NCBI GenBank assembly: GCA_905221605.1
Contig: CAJNDS010002524.1
Location: 320,249 to 384,248, forward strand
DNA: 64,000 bases
Direction: 5' to 3'
DNA from: Symbiodinium natans
Lineage: Eukaryota > Sar > Dinophyceae > Suessiales > Symbiodiniaceae
Numbering within the stretch: position 1 is the first letter of the stretch; every line of letters begins with the position of its first letter. Below, one piece after another: positions 30,626 to 42,084 of this stretch. The notes under the pieces are model-generated. The model was given only the letters and a program-made list of their open reading frames with translations. It did not search any database and was not told where the DNA came from. Both the position numbers and the translations under genes were made by a program.

Positions 30626-31320
30626 TTTTAAGCTTTTGAAGCCTTTTGGTGGCTCTTGGCGCCTCTTGGGGCTTTCTGGGCTTTCCTGGCGCTTCTGGTG
30701 TACAATGGAGGGGCGCGCAAAACCATCCATTCCAGTAAAAAAAAAAACATTTTTCATTGGATGGTACGGCCCTCTTGGCCCGGGGCCTTTGGCGCGGGGG
30801 CCTTCCTCTAGCCCTGAACCCAGGCCCTTGACCTTTGTTGGTCCGCCATGAAGGTTGGCCCCTTGACCCAGAAAGGCCTTGACCCTGAAGGCTAGGGGGT
30901 CCTTGGCCGGGGGGAAAGGGCCCATCCCTTCGGCTTGGCCCGGGAGCGGGTGTGACCCCTGGACCCCTGGCCAGCCTCCTGGTCCAGGAATCCAGCCACC
31001 AGGGGCCAGGGGGCCGCTGGGGCGGGGCCCGACAAACCCTGAACCCAAAACCCTGAACCGACCTCCAAGGCAAAGGGTTACGCTTGCGGGCTATGCTTTA
31101 AGCTACGCTAAAGGTGGTCTGGGTGCCGGCCATCCCTTAGCCGAGTACTGACGTTGTCGCAAAAAAAGGCCGATGTCCGTTGGCCTGTCCAGGACAGACA
31201 GTGAGGCTTAACCCTCACCTTTTCCGTTTCTCTTTTCGCTTGGGCGCTCGGGCTGTAAGGCCCTCGGCCGAGCGTTCGGGGTCTGTCGCTCGACGGAAGC
31301 GACCCCTCACTTAGTTTAGG
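30626..31320. other. GC-rich stretch without a supported gene
   Basis: Degenerate continuation of the 30-kb repeat cluster, then proline/glycine-coding GC-rich DNA on both strands (30790-31050). Open frames on both strands look compositional. No splice-consistent exon is chosen. Confidence 0.4.
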
Positions 31321-31539
31321 GTTTAGGGTATAGGGTATAGGGTTTAGGGTTTAGGGTTTAGGGTTTAGGGTCTTCCGGACAGCTTCTTCTGTCAACGGAC
31401 TGTGTTTAGGGTTTAGGGCTTCGGGCTTAGGGCATGGGCTTATTTAGGGTACTTGTAGCCCTCAACCCCAAACTTAAACCCTACACCTGAAGCCTTAAGC
31501 CCTAAACCCTAAACCTAAACCCTAAACCCTAAACCCTAA

Positions 31540-32048
31540 ATTTAGGAGCCTCCGGCTCAGGCCGCCGACCCAAGAGGCCCGAATCCTCTCAACCCTCAAA
31601 CCCCGAACCCTAAACCCCATACCCTAAACCCAGAACCCTAATCTCTCAAGAACCCTCACTCCAGGTTTTGAGCGTTTGTGGGTCTAATGCTCTTTTCTTT
31701 AGGGTTGCTTAGGGCTTTGGGTTCGACCTTTGGGGCAGGTTTGGTTGGGCTGTGGGGGTGGGGGGGTGGGGGGGGGATGGGGAGTGGGGTGGTGGGATGA
31801 CTCAGTGGACGGTTGCAGGGGCTGCGGGTGTTGGGGGGTGGGGGGGTGTGGGGGATAGGGGGTCGGGGGGTGGGGGCGCGTGGGGGGTAGGGGGGGGTGG
31901 GAGGGGGGTGGTGGGGGTGGGGGGGGGGCGTGTGGCCTCCAAAAATTGTGACCCCCCCCCCACCCCACCCCCACCCCCCCCACCCCCCCTGGGTGTAAGG
32001 AGGGTTCCCTCCCCCAAAACCATCCAACACGCCGCCAGGGTCGGCGGA
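31540..32048. mobile_element. G-rich element, copy 1
   Basis: Left end GAGCCTCCGGCTCAGGCCGC followed by CGACCC, right end CGCCAGGGTCGGCGGA. CCGCCGACCC and GGGTCGGCGG are inverted. The interior is a G-rich tract (31750-31930), AAAAATTGTG, then a C-rich tract. The same ends and internal landmarks occur at 45699-46314. Both copies begin just after CCCTAAATTTA. Confidence 0.7.
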
Positions 32049-32304
32049 CCCTAAACCCTAAACCCTAAACCCTAAACCCTAAACCCTAAACCCTAAACCC
32101 TAAACCCTAAACCCTAAACCCTAAACCCTAAACCCTAAACCCTAAACCCTAAACCCTAAACCCTAAACCCTAAACCCTAAACCCTAACCCTAAACCCTAA
32201 ACCCTAAACCCTAAACCCTAAACCCTAAACCCTAAACCCTAAACCCTAAACCCTAAACCCTAAACCCTAACCCTAAACCCTAAACCCTAAACCCTAAACC
32301 CTAC
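32049..32304 (-). repeat. Long interstitial CCCTAAA array
   Basis: About 36 heptamers with two CCCTAA slips, directly abutting the right end of the G-rich element. Confidence 0.95.
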
Positions 32305-32467
32305 TTACAGGCACCCATGAGCCTCCAAGTAGGCCCTGTTGCAAGAGACCCGACAGCCTCAACCGAACTGAGGGTTCAGGGTTTAGGGTTTAGGGTTTGG
32401 GGTTTAGGGTTGAGGGTTTGGGGTTTAGGGTTTAGGGTTTAGGGTTTAGGGTTTCAGCTCCAGGCTT

Positions 32468-34020
32468 GTTGTGTTACGGATGATTGGGTCTATTTCTGGT
32501 GGTATTGTGACCTGGCTACGGTGTATTCATTGGCACTTCCTGCTGGAGATCAGACCTTCCGGTTTGATTGGCCAGGTTTGTTGTATGATTTTGTGCTGGT
32601 GCTCAGCAATGGGCTGCAACTGCACATGGCAAATCTGAAGCTCCAGGCGTTGGGTTGGATCCGTGTGGCGCGTCTCTGCGCCGTGCTTACGACTGTCATC
32701 GTTGCAGCTCTTCTTGCCTTTGTGCTTGCAGATCACTTGTGGTCGTTTTGCATTCTGATGCTGAGTTGTCAACAGGTTTTGTCGGCAGAGCAGTTTCGAA
32801 CCCTTGACGAGATGTACAGAGCGGCACATGTAGCTTTCAACTGGTGGATTCGTCTCTCGCCTATTTTCCATCGCTATGCTGATAAGCATGCAAACGCCAG
32901 ATACGCAGAGAGCCCTATGACGTTCCATTTTGAGACGAGCCTCGGCCACGGCATGTTTATATACTGGTTCTACATCCCTGTACTTCTGCAGACTGTAGGC
33001 TTTCTCTACTCAGGGTTGAGAGCGCTGGCCAGTCCCAAGCGGGGCTCTGACGTGAAGTGGACAGTGGCCTGTTTGGCCACTAATTGGCTCCTAATTGTAG
33101 TCGGAATCTTCACTTCATCTTTTGGCCGCCAATGGACGGCGTCGACCATCGGGCCTACGAGACGATTCTACATTACAATTGACTTCACTCTGCAAATCTT
33201 CAATGCTCTTCTGCTGAGCGGCATGATGGGACCGCAGAAGTGGGTAAACCCTATTGCAAGCTTTCAGAAGCTAGCAGAGGAAGCCGGTTTTGGATTGGCG
33301 AACAGGCGCGTCGCATTTCCAGGACAGATAAACGAGTCGGCTCATGACTGCATCGTCTCATTCCCAGGCAAGTACAGCAACTTATGGGATGAAGCCGTGT
33401 CAGTTTCAACTGAGAGGAAGGACGTGTGCTCCTTGGCGTGCGTGTTTCTGACTGACAGAGAAGCAGGGCTAGGCCGGCACGTGGACAACCCTGACACCCC
33501 AGGGACATGTTGGTGCCACGTCATCTATGGCCACATGCCCGCCTCCGCCTACATCAGCGTAGCTGACGCGTCTGCAATTGACAGCCAAGCTCTGGCGTTC
33601 CTGAAAGCGGATGCTAAGGCCATGGGTCAGCTCCTCCTTCTCAAACAAAGCCAGGCAGCATGGACCTGGGATGAGCAGCTTGCCGAAGCCAAAGAGAAAG
33701 CAGAAAGCCTTTGTCATGAAAACCACGGCCGTGCACCCTGGGGTTGCAAGTGGTTCGGGGACTGGAAAAGCAACGTCGACTCTGCTGTCCGCCTTGGCCA
33801 AACCCTGCATGTTTTCTATTTTGAAGACAGAGTCGGCGCGGGCAAGCTTTCCTGGGAACAGCTTGGGAATCAAGACGCCAGACAGAGAGCACGCGAAGTT
33901 GGTGGTTTGGGTGCCTCACAGACAGCCGAAGTTGCTTACTTAGATAAGATGGGCCTCCCATACGTCGAACATGACATCTCAGAATTCACGGCGCTGGTTG
34001 CAAGTCACTACGTGGTCTGA
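32468..34020 (+). CDS. Polytopic membrane protein, long C-terminal exon
   Basis: A continuous frame of about 516 codons from the CTCCAG acceptor to TGA 34018-34020. There is no ATG at the start of the frame, so this is a 3' exon. Hydrophobic helices: VARLCAVLTTVIVAALLAFV (first), a segment around LWSFCILML, MFIYWFYIPVLLQTVGFLY, VACLATNWLLIVVGIFTSSF, and ITIDFTLQIFNALLLSGMM. The last 260 or so residues are soluble, Cys/Trp-containing (HENHGRAPWGCKWFGDW) and end LVASHYVV. I recognise no family, so transport or receptor roles are not claimed. Unlike its neighbours the exon is 1.55 kb long and free of telomeric repeats. It is preceded by a TTTAGGG array (32380-32455). Confidence 0.75.
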
Positions 34021-34400
34021 TGATACCTCGCTTGAAACATCGCTTGCTCGGAATTCTTCTAAACCTAAACCCTAGCCCTAAACCCTAAAACCCTCAACTG
34101 GGTAGGGCAGTCCTTTCCCTTGCAAGCCAGTGCAGCAACCAAAGTTGTGTCCAAAAAGCTGGGGTTCCTGGCATGCTGCGAGGGATTGAAGGGTTTTGGG
34201 TTTAGGGTTTAGGCTTTGCAGGCCTATCTATCTATTTGGAGTTTTTGGGTTTTTTGGGGGCAGTGTGTATCGTACACGTGTAGGCGTTATAAGGCTGGAA
34301 AGGGTCGTCATTTCGGCCTCCGTGTGCAGGCGCAAGGTCCTTGGATGTGCTGCTGCAGCCCTCAACCCTAAACCCCATAAGCCCCGAAGCCTCAAGAACC

Positions 34401-34518
34401 CTACAAGGTGGGGCCCCCTTACTATACTAACTGTAGTTCAGGGACTTGTAACCTAACTTAGGGTCCTTATAACCCAATTTAGGGCCCTTATAACTCTACT
34501 TATAACTAGGGGGCCCCA
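34401..34518. mobile_element. 118-bp TIR element, family G
   Basis: CTACAAGGTGGGGCCCCCTT at the left is complementary, with few mismatches, to AGGGGGCCCCACCCTGTAG at the right. A related copy starts near 63886 and runs off the window. Confidence 0.85.
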
Positions 34519-34519
34519 C

Positions 34520-37250
34520 CCTGTAGACCCTACACCCCAAACGTTGACGAAAGGGCCCTGAAGATGAGAAGCTCGTTGAGGCCAGGTAGTAGCCGAGGTG
34601 CGCGCGTGTGCACTTCGGCTGGCCGCGGGCCCGTTCATTCTGTGGGGTAGTTTTTGCTTACAGGGCTTAGGGTTTAGGGCTTCGTACTACGTAGGGTTTA
34701 GGGTTTAGGGACATTGGCTGCGCGTTGATTCGGCCTAGGTTGTGCCAGAATTCGGACTTCGGGGCTCGAAGTCGTTCTCCCAAGAGCCGGCACCTCAACC
34801 TTAAACCCAAATTGCACCCCAGACCCCCACAACATCATTGTGGAAGACCCAATGGCAGACATAAAGCCTCAAATCCCACAGTAAGGCGAAGACCCAAATC
34901 TTTTTGTTGCTTGCGAAATCGTTTAGGGTTTGGTTTTTAGGGTTTAGGGTATGGGCCGCTGCGTGCTGCAAGATCAACTAGGTAACTAGGTTGGCTTGGG
35001 GATCTTTGATGTTTTCCTTGTTTGGGTTTACAACGGACCACATACAGATTTATATATATATATATATAGACATATGTATATATATGTATATGAATATCAA
35101 AGGGTTGAAAGGCCAACCCAGACAAATAACTAGAGACCTCGAAAGGTACCTCAATGCGATTGGCTGCGCTGGGCGAGATGGCCGTCAGTCAGTGTGCCGT
35201 CTTTGCTGCAGCGCCGCAGCTGCAGTGCTTTGTGAGCCCTAAACCCGGAACCCTGTGCTCTCAACCCTGGCCACAAACACCCCAAAGGCTTGGGGTTAGG
35301 GTTTAGGGTTTATAAGAGTTTAGGGTTTAGGGTTTAAGGTTTAGCGTTTTGGGCAAACCACACACCCTAACCCCAAGCCACCAAACGCGAATGGCAGTTC
35401 CCAGCCCTGAACCCCAAAGCACGAAATCCCAATCCAACCCTGATTGGAGGTTCAGGGGTACTAGTCAGATAACTACTTATACCCCTACTTGTAGGTACCG
35501 TACCTTAGGTACCCATGAACCTCCAAGCAGAAGTCCTAAGCCCTAAGCCCTCGACCCTAAGCCGCAAACCGTTCATGGAAACGTGTGCGAAGCTCTGGGC
35601 CCCTCTAATTTTTTCGGGAGTTCCGCAGCCTCTGCCAGCTGTCCAATTCAGCCTTTAGGGTTTGAGGGGTTAGAGTTTAGGGTTTAGGGTTTAGGGTTTA
35701 GGGTTTAGGGTTTAGGGTTTAGGGTTTAGGGCGCGAAAACGTAAAACCCTTCCCGAGGTTGCAGGGTCCTGCTCTCTCACTATTCGGCTTGCCTCAAGAA
35801 GAAGGACTGGGGATTTCCGCAGTTGAGTTGAGCGTTCGGGGTTTGCTTTAGGCACCAAATCCTAAGCCCTAGCCCTGAAGACTTCAGCTACGCAAACCCG
35901 AAGCCCTGAACATTTTCGGCCCTAGTCAACGGAGGGGATGTCGTTTCTGTCGAGTTTTCTTTTGTTTTGCGGGGGGGGGGGAGGAAACCCTAAACCCTAA
36001 ACCCTAAACCCTAAACTTGGGGGGAGGGAAGGCGGGAGGGAAGTGGGGCAAAGCGGGTGCTTAGGGCTTTCGGATCGTTTCGGGGTTTAGGATCCAAGGT
36101 TTCCCGCTCAGGGTTGACTTGGAGCTTCATGGGTACGAATAAGCAGGGTTATATGCACCCCAAATGAGGTTATAATCATAGTTACCCTGCTTATAGCCCT
36201 ACCTTTCTGTCGCCATGGGGTTCCGTGTTCATCGTTTGGAGGATTGAGGCCCCCACTGGTTCATGGCAAGCATTTCCGGACTCATTCCGTGTCAGCAGCT
36301 TGGAAAGGTCTAAACCCTAAAGCCTAACGCCTAAAGCCTAAAGCCTAAACCCTAAACCCTAAACCGAAAAAGGTGATTCCAGTTAAAAAAAACCTAAACC
36401 CTAAACTCTAAACCCTAAACCCTAAACCCTAAACCCTAAACCCTAAACCCTAAAGCCTAAACCCTAAACCCTAAACCCTAAGCAGGAGGATCCTGGGGCC
36501 AGGATCCTGGGCCCCTCAGCCTGGACTGTTGTGTTGGGGACTTTGAGTGGCATGAGGATCTCAGGTTTTTTTTGGGTTTAGGGTTTTTGGGTTTAGGGTT
36601 TAGGGTTTAGTTAGGGTTTAGGGTTTAGGGTTGAGGGCTTAGGGCTTAGGGTTTAGGGGTTAGCCCAGGGTATTGAAGCCCCAGCGTGATATCACTGCAC
36701 CACGAACCCCCGCCCCTAACTAGGACCCAGAGTATGCCCTCGGTGATTTTTTTTTTCGGGCTTTGGTTCCCTTATAAGCCCCTGTAAACCCCAAAAGGGT
36801 ACCTTGTATTCCTGGGTTGCTCTTTGGGTCTAGTTGGTTACTCTTTGGGTCTAGTTGAGGTGGTGTCTTTGGGGTTTTGGGGATGAATGTTGAGGGTGAA
36901 GGGCTTCCGAACAACCCACGCTCTGAGCCAACCCGAAACCCCCCTAGCCCAGAAGCAAAGATACTAGTCAGGGCCTACCCCCCTAAACCCTAAACCCTAA
37001 ACCCTAAACCCTAAACCCTAAACCCTAAACTTTAGGGTTTAGGGTTTAGGGGCAATGCCGGACCCCTTGCTGACACCCTGCTACTCATGCACGCGCGGCA
37101 GCTTGGGGACCGACATTGTTCGGGAGAATCTTGCAAAGGGCGGACGTGTGCCGCAGAAGAACCCGCGCACGTCCCGGCACAAGTGGGGATGTTAGTCCCC
37201 CGTCTCGGAACCGTCACTTCTTTCGACTTGCTTCCTCCACCACCCCACAC
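34520..37250. other. Repeat-laced region without a firm gene
   Basis: Holds TTTAGGG arrays (35665-35730, 36580-36650), CCCTAAA arrays (35985-36015, 36395-36480, 36980-37030), an (AT)n microsatellite (35048-35092), family F TIR copies (35441-35528, about 36116-36230) and a TTTTTTTTCGGG-containing repeat (36750-36850). A weak exon-like frame at 35133-35240 (DLERYLNAIGCAGRDG) was not strong enough to call. Confidence 0.45.
35441..35528. mobile_element. TIR element, family F copy
   Basis: Left GATTGGAGGTTCAGGGGTAC, right GTACCCATGAACCTCCAAGC, complementary apart from a few changes. Confidence 0.7.
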
Positions 37251-37255
37251 CCCAG

Positions 37256-37423
37256 GGTGCCGAAAGAACCGCCCCATCCGCCACCTTGGCTGAATCGCCG
37301 AAGGCGACCGACAAAACGGACGAAGAAGCGGAAAGCTCAGGACTGTGCCGCATTTGTCGACTTCGCCCCGTACGCCGCAGAAGTCGCACTCTGCTGGTCT
37401 GCTGTATCCGGACAGGACGATGA
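37256..37423 (+). CDS. Candidate terminal exon, unknown protein
   Basis: CCCCAG|G opens 55 codons plus TGA: an acidic/Thr segment ATDKTDEEAESSG followed by a basic, Cys-containing tail (GLCRICRLRPVRRRSRTL). Two overlapping longer frames exist in the same stretch, so the frame choice rests on the acceptor and composition. Function unknown. Confidence 0.3.
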   Translation, partial: GAERTAPSATLAESPKATDKTDEEAESSGLCRICRLRPVRRRSRTLLVCCIRTGR

Positions 37424-37729
37424 CATGGAAGGAGCCAGGCAGTCAGGAGACGTTTGGGAGGATCCAAAAAGTAGATCCCCCCTTTAGGGTTCCCAAGAAT
37501 GACCCAATAGTAGTACAGGGTACTCTTTGGGGTTCTTCTTTTTGGGGACTGCAATCGGAGAATTTGGGCCCCATAACCCTCAAAACCACCCTCTAGGATT
37601 CGGGGGAGGCGGGTTCTCGGGTTTCGTGTTGCAGTTCCGCACCAGTGCTTTGCTGGGTTAGGCTTCAGGTTTTGTCCAGTGTTCGGTTGCGCTTCTTTGT
37701 TTTTTGAGGGCTTGCGGGTTTTAGTGTTT

Positions 37730-37866
37730 TATAGGGTTCTTAAGGTAGGGGGGTTCAAGGGGGGTCGGTACCCAGGGAAGCTTAGGGAAGCTTAGGGAAG
37801 CTTAGGGGGCCTTGGGAGAAGTGGGGAGACCCCCCTTGAACCCCCGCTCCCTTAAGAACGCTATAA
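37730..37866. mobile_element. ~135-bp TIR element with ~38-nt arms
   Basis: The left arm TATAGGGTTCTTAAGG continuing GGGGTTCAAGGGGGGTC is mirrored by GACCCCCCTTGAACCCC continuing CTTAAGAACGCTATA. The core has three AAGCTTAGGG repeats. TIR length is unusual for its size. Confidence 0.8.
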
Positions 37867-38447
37867 GTTCAGGGTTTGGGTGGAGGAGTAGCCTATGGGA
37901 GCACTGAAAAATAAAGCCCTAAGCCCCAGTGAACCCTAGACTCCCTCAGGCAACTTCACGCTGGCTTTCCACCAGCCTCATTTTGCCCGGCCTGGTGTGC
38001 CGGGAGCCTAGTGGAGGCTTAGGGTTTAGGGGTTTAGGCTTTGGGGAAGTTTAGGGTTTAAGGTCTTGGGTTTGGGTTTGGGGGAGCCCGGTGGCAGTTT
38101 AGGGAGGTCAGGGCTGGGGTAGCTAGAGTTCGAGAGTACAGGACAGAATCCTTGTCCGTGGGGTTCTACTTTTTGGACCCCTAAGGTTGTACCTTGGGTG
38201 TTGGGGACCCCGGTTAAAGATCCGTAAGGTATCAGGGCCGTATTGGGAGTATTCGTGTCTTAAGGGGAACCTTTAGGGGTACAAGCTTACGGGTACGAGT
38301 ATTAATCCCTTGAAAGACCGAAAAGCGCTAGTTGGAAACCCAAACCCATGACAATGCGGGTCTCATGAACAAGCTGAAGAGAAGTAAAGAGAAGACCAGT
38401 TTCCCACGAAAAGTCTTGAGTCAGATTTAGCTTCCAAAATTGAAGAT

Positions 38448-38700
38448 GTGGGACTTTCACCACAAGATCTGATGGCTGCTGAGGAATACAGTAGATCTAA
38501 ATTACAAACAAGTCGTCATCCCTCCCCCAAACCCACCAAAACCCACCAAGACCCACCGAAACCCATTGAAACCCCAAAGGTCACCAAAACCCACCAAAAC
38601 CCACCCAAAACCCACCCAAAACCCGCCGAAACCTACCGAAACCCACCGAAACCCACCGAAACCCACCGAAACCCCCAAACCCACGAACCCCCCAAAGGTC
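38448..38700 (+). repeat. ACCCACCGAA-type minisatellite with incidental ORF
   Basis: Tandem ACCCACCRAA units (38525-38680) translate to KPTETHRNPP repeats on + and to a Gly/Phe/Trp/Val-rich frame (WVSVGFGGF) on -. The preceding DVGLSPQDLMAAEEYSRSKL frame is open, but no clear gene context is seen. Confidence 0.6.
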
Positions 38701-38846
38701 CACTCACGCGGCGTGCGTTCGCTTCTGGCTCCCCCAGCGCTCGCTGGGCGGCTCTCGAGACGACCACCAGGGAGGAGGGCCTCAGGGGGTTCAAGGGTTT
38801 AGGGTGTAGGATTTGGGGTTTAGGTTTTAGGGTTTATAGGGTTTTG

Positions 38847-39140
38847 GGTTTCTAGGGTTTTGGGTTTTCAGGGTTTAGGGTTTCTAGGGTTTTGGGTTTT
38901 CAGGGTTTAGGGTTTCTAGGGTTTTGGGTTTTCAGGGTTTAGGGTTTCTAGGGTTTTGGGTTTTCAGGGTTTAGGGTTTCTAGGGTTTTGGGTTTTCAGG
39001 GTTTAGGGTTTCTAGGGTTTTGGGTTTTCAGGGTTTAGGGTTTCTAGGGTTTTGGGTTTTCAGGGTTTAGGGTTTCTAGGGTTTTGGGTTTTCAGGGTTT
39101 AGGGTTTCTAGGGTTTTGGGTTTTCAGGGTTTAGGGTTTA
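38847..39140 (+). repeat. 32-bp tandem repeat derived from telomere-like sequence
   Basis: About nine units of TAGGGTTTTGGGTTTTCAGG plus GTTTAGGGTTTC, very homogeneous, followed by TTTATAGGG repeats (39480-39640). Confidence 0.95.
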
Positions 39141-40052
39141 TAGGGTTTATGGTTTCAGGGACTGCAGGGACTTCAGGGCCTTCAGGGGCCTTCAGGGGCT
39201 CCAGGGGCTAAGGGTTTAGGGTTTAGGGTTTAGGGTTTAGGAGGGTTGTAGGGTTTTAGGATTGTTTGGGATTTACACACACACACACACCAAGAAAAAA
39301 CCCACCACGAAGAGAAGCCGCAACCCTAGCTGTTGAGTGAGCCCCAGACCCCCAACTCTGCGCCCTAACAAAGCATTGGGTTTTTCCATGGCCAATGACA
39401 ACCAAACCCCGCGGGTTCAGACCCTGCCCCAGTCAGAAGGTTTTGGGCTTCGGGCTGTCTAGGGCTTATGTGGGGTTTATAGGATAGGGTTTAGGGCTGT
39501 CTAGGGTTTATAGGGTTTATGGGGTTTATAGGGTTTATAGGGTGTGTAGGGTTTGTAGGGTTTATAGGGTTTATAGGGTTTTTTGGGTTTATGGGGTTTA
39601 TAGGATTTATAGGGTTTATAGGGTTTACAGCGTCTAGGGTTCTTAAGGTTGGGGGGTTTAGGTTTCTTTAGGGTTTAGGGTTTAGGGTTTAGGGTTCAGG
39701 GTTCAGGGTTTAGGGTTTAGGGTTTAGGGCTTTAAAGCTTGGGGTTTAAAAGTCTGGCAGACGCTTCCCTGTGAAACCACCGTGTTCTAGTTCCTAGTTG
39801 TACCCTAGACACCACCCCAAACTCCAAACCCCAAGACACCACCCCAAACTCCAAACCCCAACCCCCAAACCCCAACCCCGAAACCCCAAACCCCCAAATG
39901 CCCAACCCCCAACCCCAAACCCTAAACCCTAAGCCCTAAACCCAAGCTCCTAGAAATCCTAAACCCCAAGCCCTAAACCCTGAACCCAAGCTCCTAGAAA
40001 TCCTAAACCCTAAACCCTAAACCCTAAACCCTAAACTCCCAGAAGCCTGCAG

Positions 40053-40121
40053 CCGCTCGGCAAGGCCATCATGACGGAGGCGCACGTCGAGGAGGCAATG
40101 GCCCGTTTCGGCCGTAAGGAG
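40053..40121 (+). CDS. Candidate internal exon, unknown protein
   Basis: CTGCAG precedes PLGKAIMTEAHVEEAMARFG in an open frame, with a GTAAGG donor at 40114 or a GT at 40122. It lies between a CCCTAAA array (40005-40035) and a TTTAGGG array (40148-40215). It reads like an amphipathic helical segment. Unrecognised. Confidence 0.5.
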
Positions 40122-40360
40122 CGTAACTTGGCAAGAGGAGGGTTCAGGGGTTTAGGGTTTAGGGTTTGGGGTTTCGGGTTTGGGGTTCGGGGTTTAGGGT
40201 TTAGGGTTTTTAGGGTTTAGACTGACACCATGAGTATGGAGGTAACTTGAGCAAAACATGAGGTAACTGTAGCAAGAATTGATGTTGTTCTACAGTAGGG
40301 CATGGACTCTGAAAGGGGCCCGCTTCTAGAAAAACCAATATGTAGTCTGGGAAGTTCCCT

Positions 40361-40480
40361 ATAAACCCTAAACCCTAAACCCTAAACCCTAAACCCTAAA
40401 CCCTAAACCCTAAACCCTAAACCCTAAACCCTAAACCCTAAACCCTAAACCCTAAACCCTAAACCCTAACCCTAAACCCT
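40361..40480 (-). repeat. CCCTAAA array
   Basis: About 17 heptamers ending 10 bp before the acceptor of the exon-like island at 40491. Confidence 0.95.
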
Positions 40481-40490
40481 AAACCCCAAG

Positions 40491-40561
40491 GCAAAGGCGT
40501 CTACCTGCATCAGATCCTCGCAGTGGCCTTCTCACTCCCGACCAAGCCGCTCGGCTGCGTC
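40491..40561 (+). CDS. Candidate internal exon, unknown protein
   Basis: CCAAG|G opens KGVYLHQILAVAFSLPTKPL followed by GCV, with a GC donor at 40562. C-strand repeats lie upstream and G-strand repeats downstream (40601-40680). Unrecognised. Confidence 0.5.
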
Positions 40562-40995
40562 GCCTCAGGGCCGAGGCTAGTATCTAGCCCGTGCCCCCGA
40601 CTTAGGGTTTAGGGTTTAGGGCTTTGGGGAGTTTAGGGTTTAGGGAGATATGGGTTGAGTTTAGGGTTTAGGGTTTAGGTTACTATGGTTTGGGGGTTTA
40701 GGGTTTCCATAGAGCCGATTTAGGGTTTCAGTTTCTTCCGGCTTTTAGGGTTTTAGGGTTTCAGGGTGTTAGGGTTTCAGGGTTTAGGGTGTAGGTTTTA
40801 TTGTTTAGGGTTCAGGGATTAGGGTTTAAGGCTAGACCGTGATTTTTCTGTTTGTAAGGCACACACATTATATCCAAGGCGTATCCAAGAACATCGGAGG
40901 GAGAGCTTCTACCCTTGGCCTGTATAAGCCCTAGACCGCCAAACCCCTGAACCCCAAACCCGAACCCTGTCCTGGGCCCAGCAGTGGTTCCGTAT

Positions 40996-41107
40996 ACCCT
41001 AAACCCTAAACCCTAAACCCTAAACCCTAAACCCTAAACCCTAAACCCTAAACCCTAAACCCTAAACCCTAAACCCTAAACCCTAAACCCTAAACCTAAA
41101 CCCTACA
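40996..41107 (-). repeat. CCCTAAA array
   Basis: About 16 uniform units, interstitial. More C-strand units follow at 41225-41320. Confidence 0.95.
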
Positions 41108-41378
41108 AACCCAAATCCCTAATCCCTAGGCTCAGGTGTCTCAACCTTAAATCCTTATCACCCCAACCCCTGACCGGGAAAATATTTCTGGGCACCCCTG
41201 CCTTTAAACCCTGTACCCGAAACCCTAAACCCTATAAACCCTAAACCCTAACAACCCTAAACCCTATAAACCCTAAACCCTAAACCCTAAACCCTAAAAA
41301 CCCTAAACCCTAAACCCTGTATGTGCCGACCAATGAACTGCAAGGAGTGCCGGGCGTAGCGCGATTCGCCGGGGCGAG

Positions 41379-41415
41379 GTGTGCGTGGACGGCGAGCTTG
41401 CTCCTGGGACCCGGA
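41379..41415 (+). CDS. Candidate short internal exon
   Basis: GCGAG|GTGTGC reads VCVDGELAPGTR. Telomere-like C-strand arrays lie on both sides. Only 12 codons, so support is modest. Confidence 0.35.
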
Positions 41416-41965
41416 CAAGTTCTTTCACCCTAAACCCTAAACCCTAAACCCTAAACCCTAAACCTTCTATCCCCTCAACTCTAGGCCGCTCTTGCCCCAA
41501 ACCCTGGACCCGGTACCCCCTCTACCCCAAGTTACACCTTACAAACCTTACAGACGCGATAAACCCTAAACTGTGCCCCAAACCCAAATCCCTGTGCAGG
41601 GTCCTTGCTGCACCATGAGCCCGCGTTTTTACAACGTTTAGGGTTTAGGGTTTAGGGTTTAGGGTTTAGGGTTTAGGGTTTAGGCTAGTCCTCCCAAAGC
41701 TCACGCCTGAAACCCTAAACCGAAAACCCTAACCCCTCAAGTGCTTAAGCCGTGAAAACCCCAAGCTCGAAAGCCCTGTGCTTGGAGATTCTTTTTCTGG
41801 ATACTTATGGCCCTAAGCCCTAAGCCCTAAGCTCTAAGCCCTAAGCCCTAGACCCTAGACCCTAAACCCTAAACCCTAAACCCTAAACCCTAAACCCTAG
41901 ACCCTAAACCCTAAACCCTAAACCCTACCCCCCCCAAACAACCCCCCAAGAGCCGAACTCCCCAG

Positions 41966-41999
41966 GTCCCCACCAGCAACGCCGGGCTGCCGGAGCCAG
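41966..41999 (+). CDS. Candidate short internal exon
   Basis: CCCAG|G reads VPTSNAGLPEP and ends CCAG|GA, a GA donor. A C-strand array lies upstream (41860-41935) and a G-strand array downstream (42027-42078). Confidence 0.35.
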
Positions 42000-42084
42000 G
42001 ATGGGAGCTGAGTTCCTACGTAGGATAAGGGTTTAGGGTTTAGGGTTTAGGGTCTAGGGTTTAGGGTTTAGGGTTTAGGGGCCC

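Noticed and set aside
32527..32949. Minus-strand 140-codon ORF and other antisense ORFs within 32.5-34.0 kb
   Set aside because: Shadows of the 516-codon plus-strand exon.
38502..38684. Minus-strand Gly/Phe/Trp/Val-rich ORF
   Set aside because: Translation of the ACCCACCGAA minisatellite.
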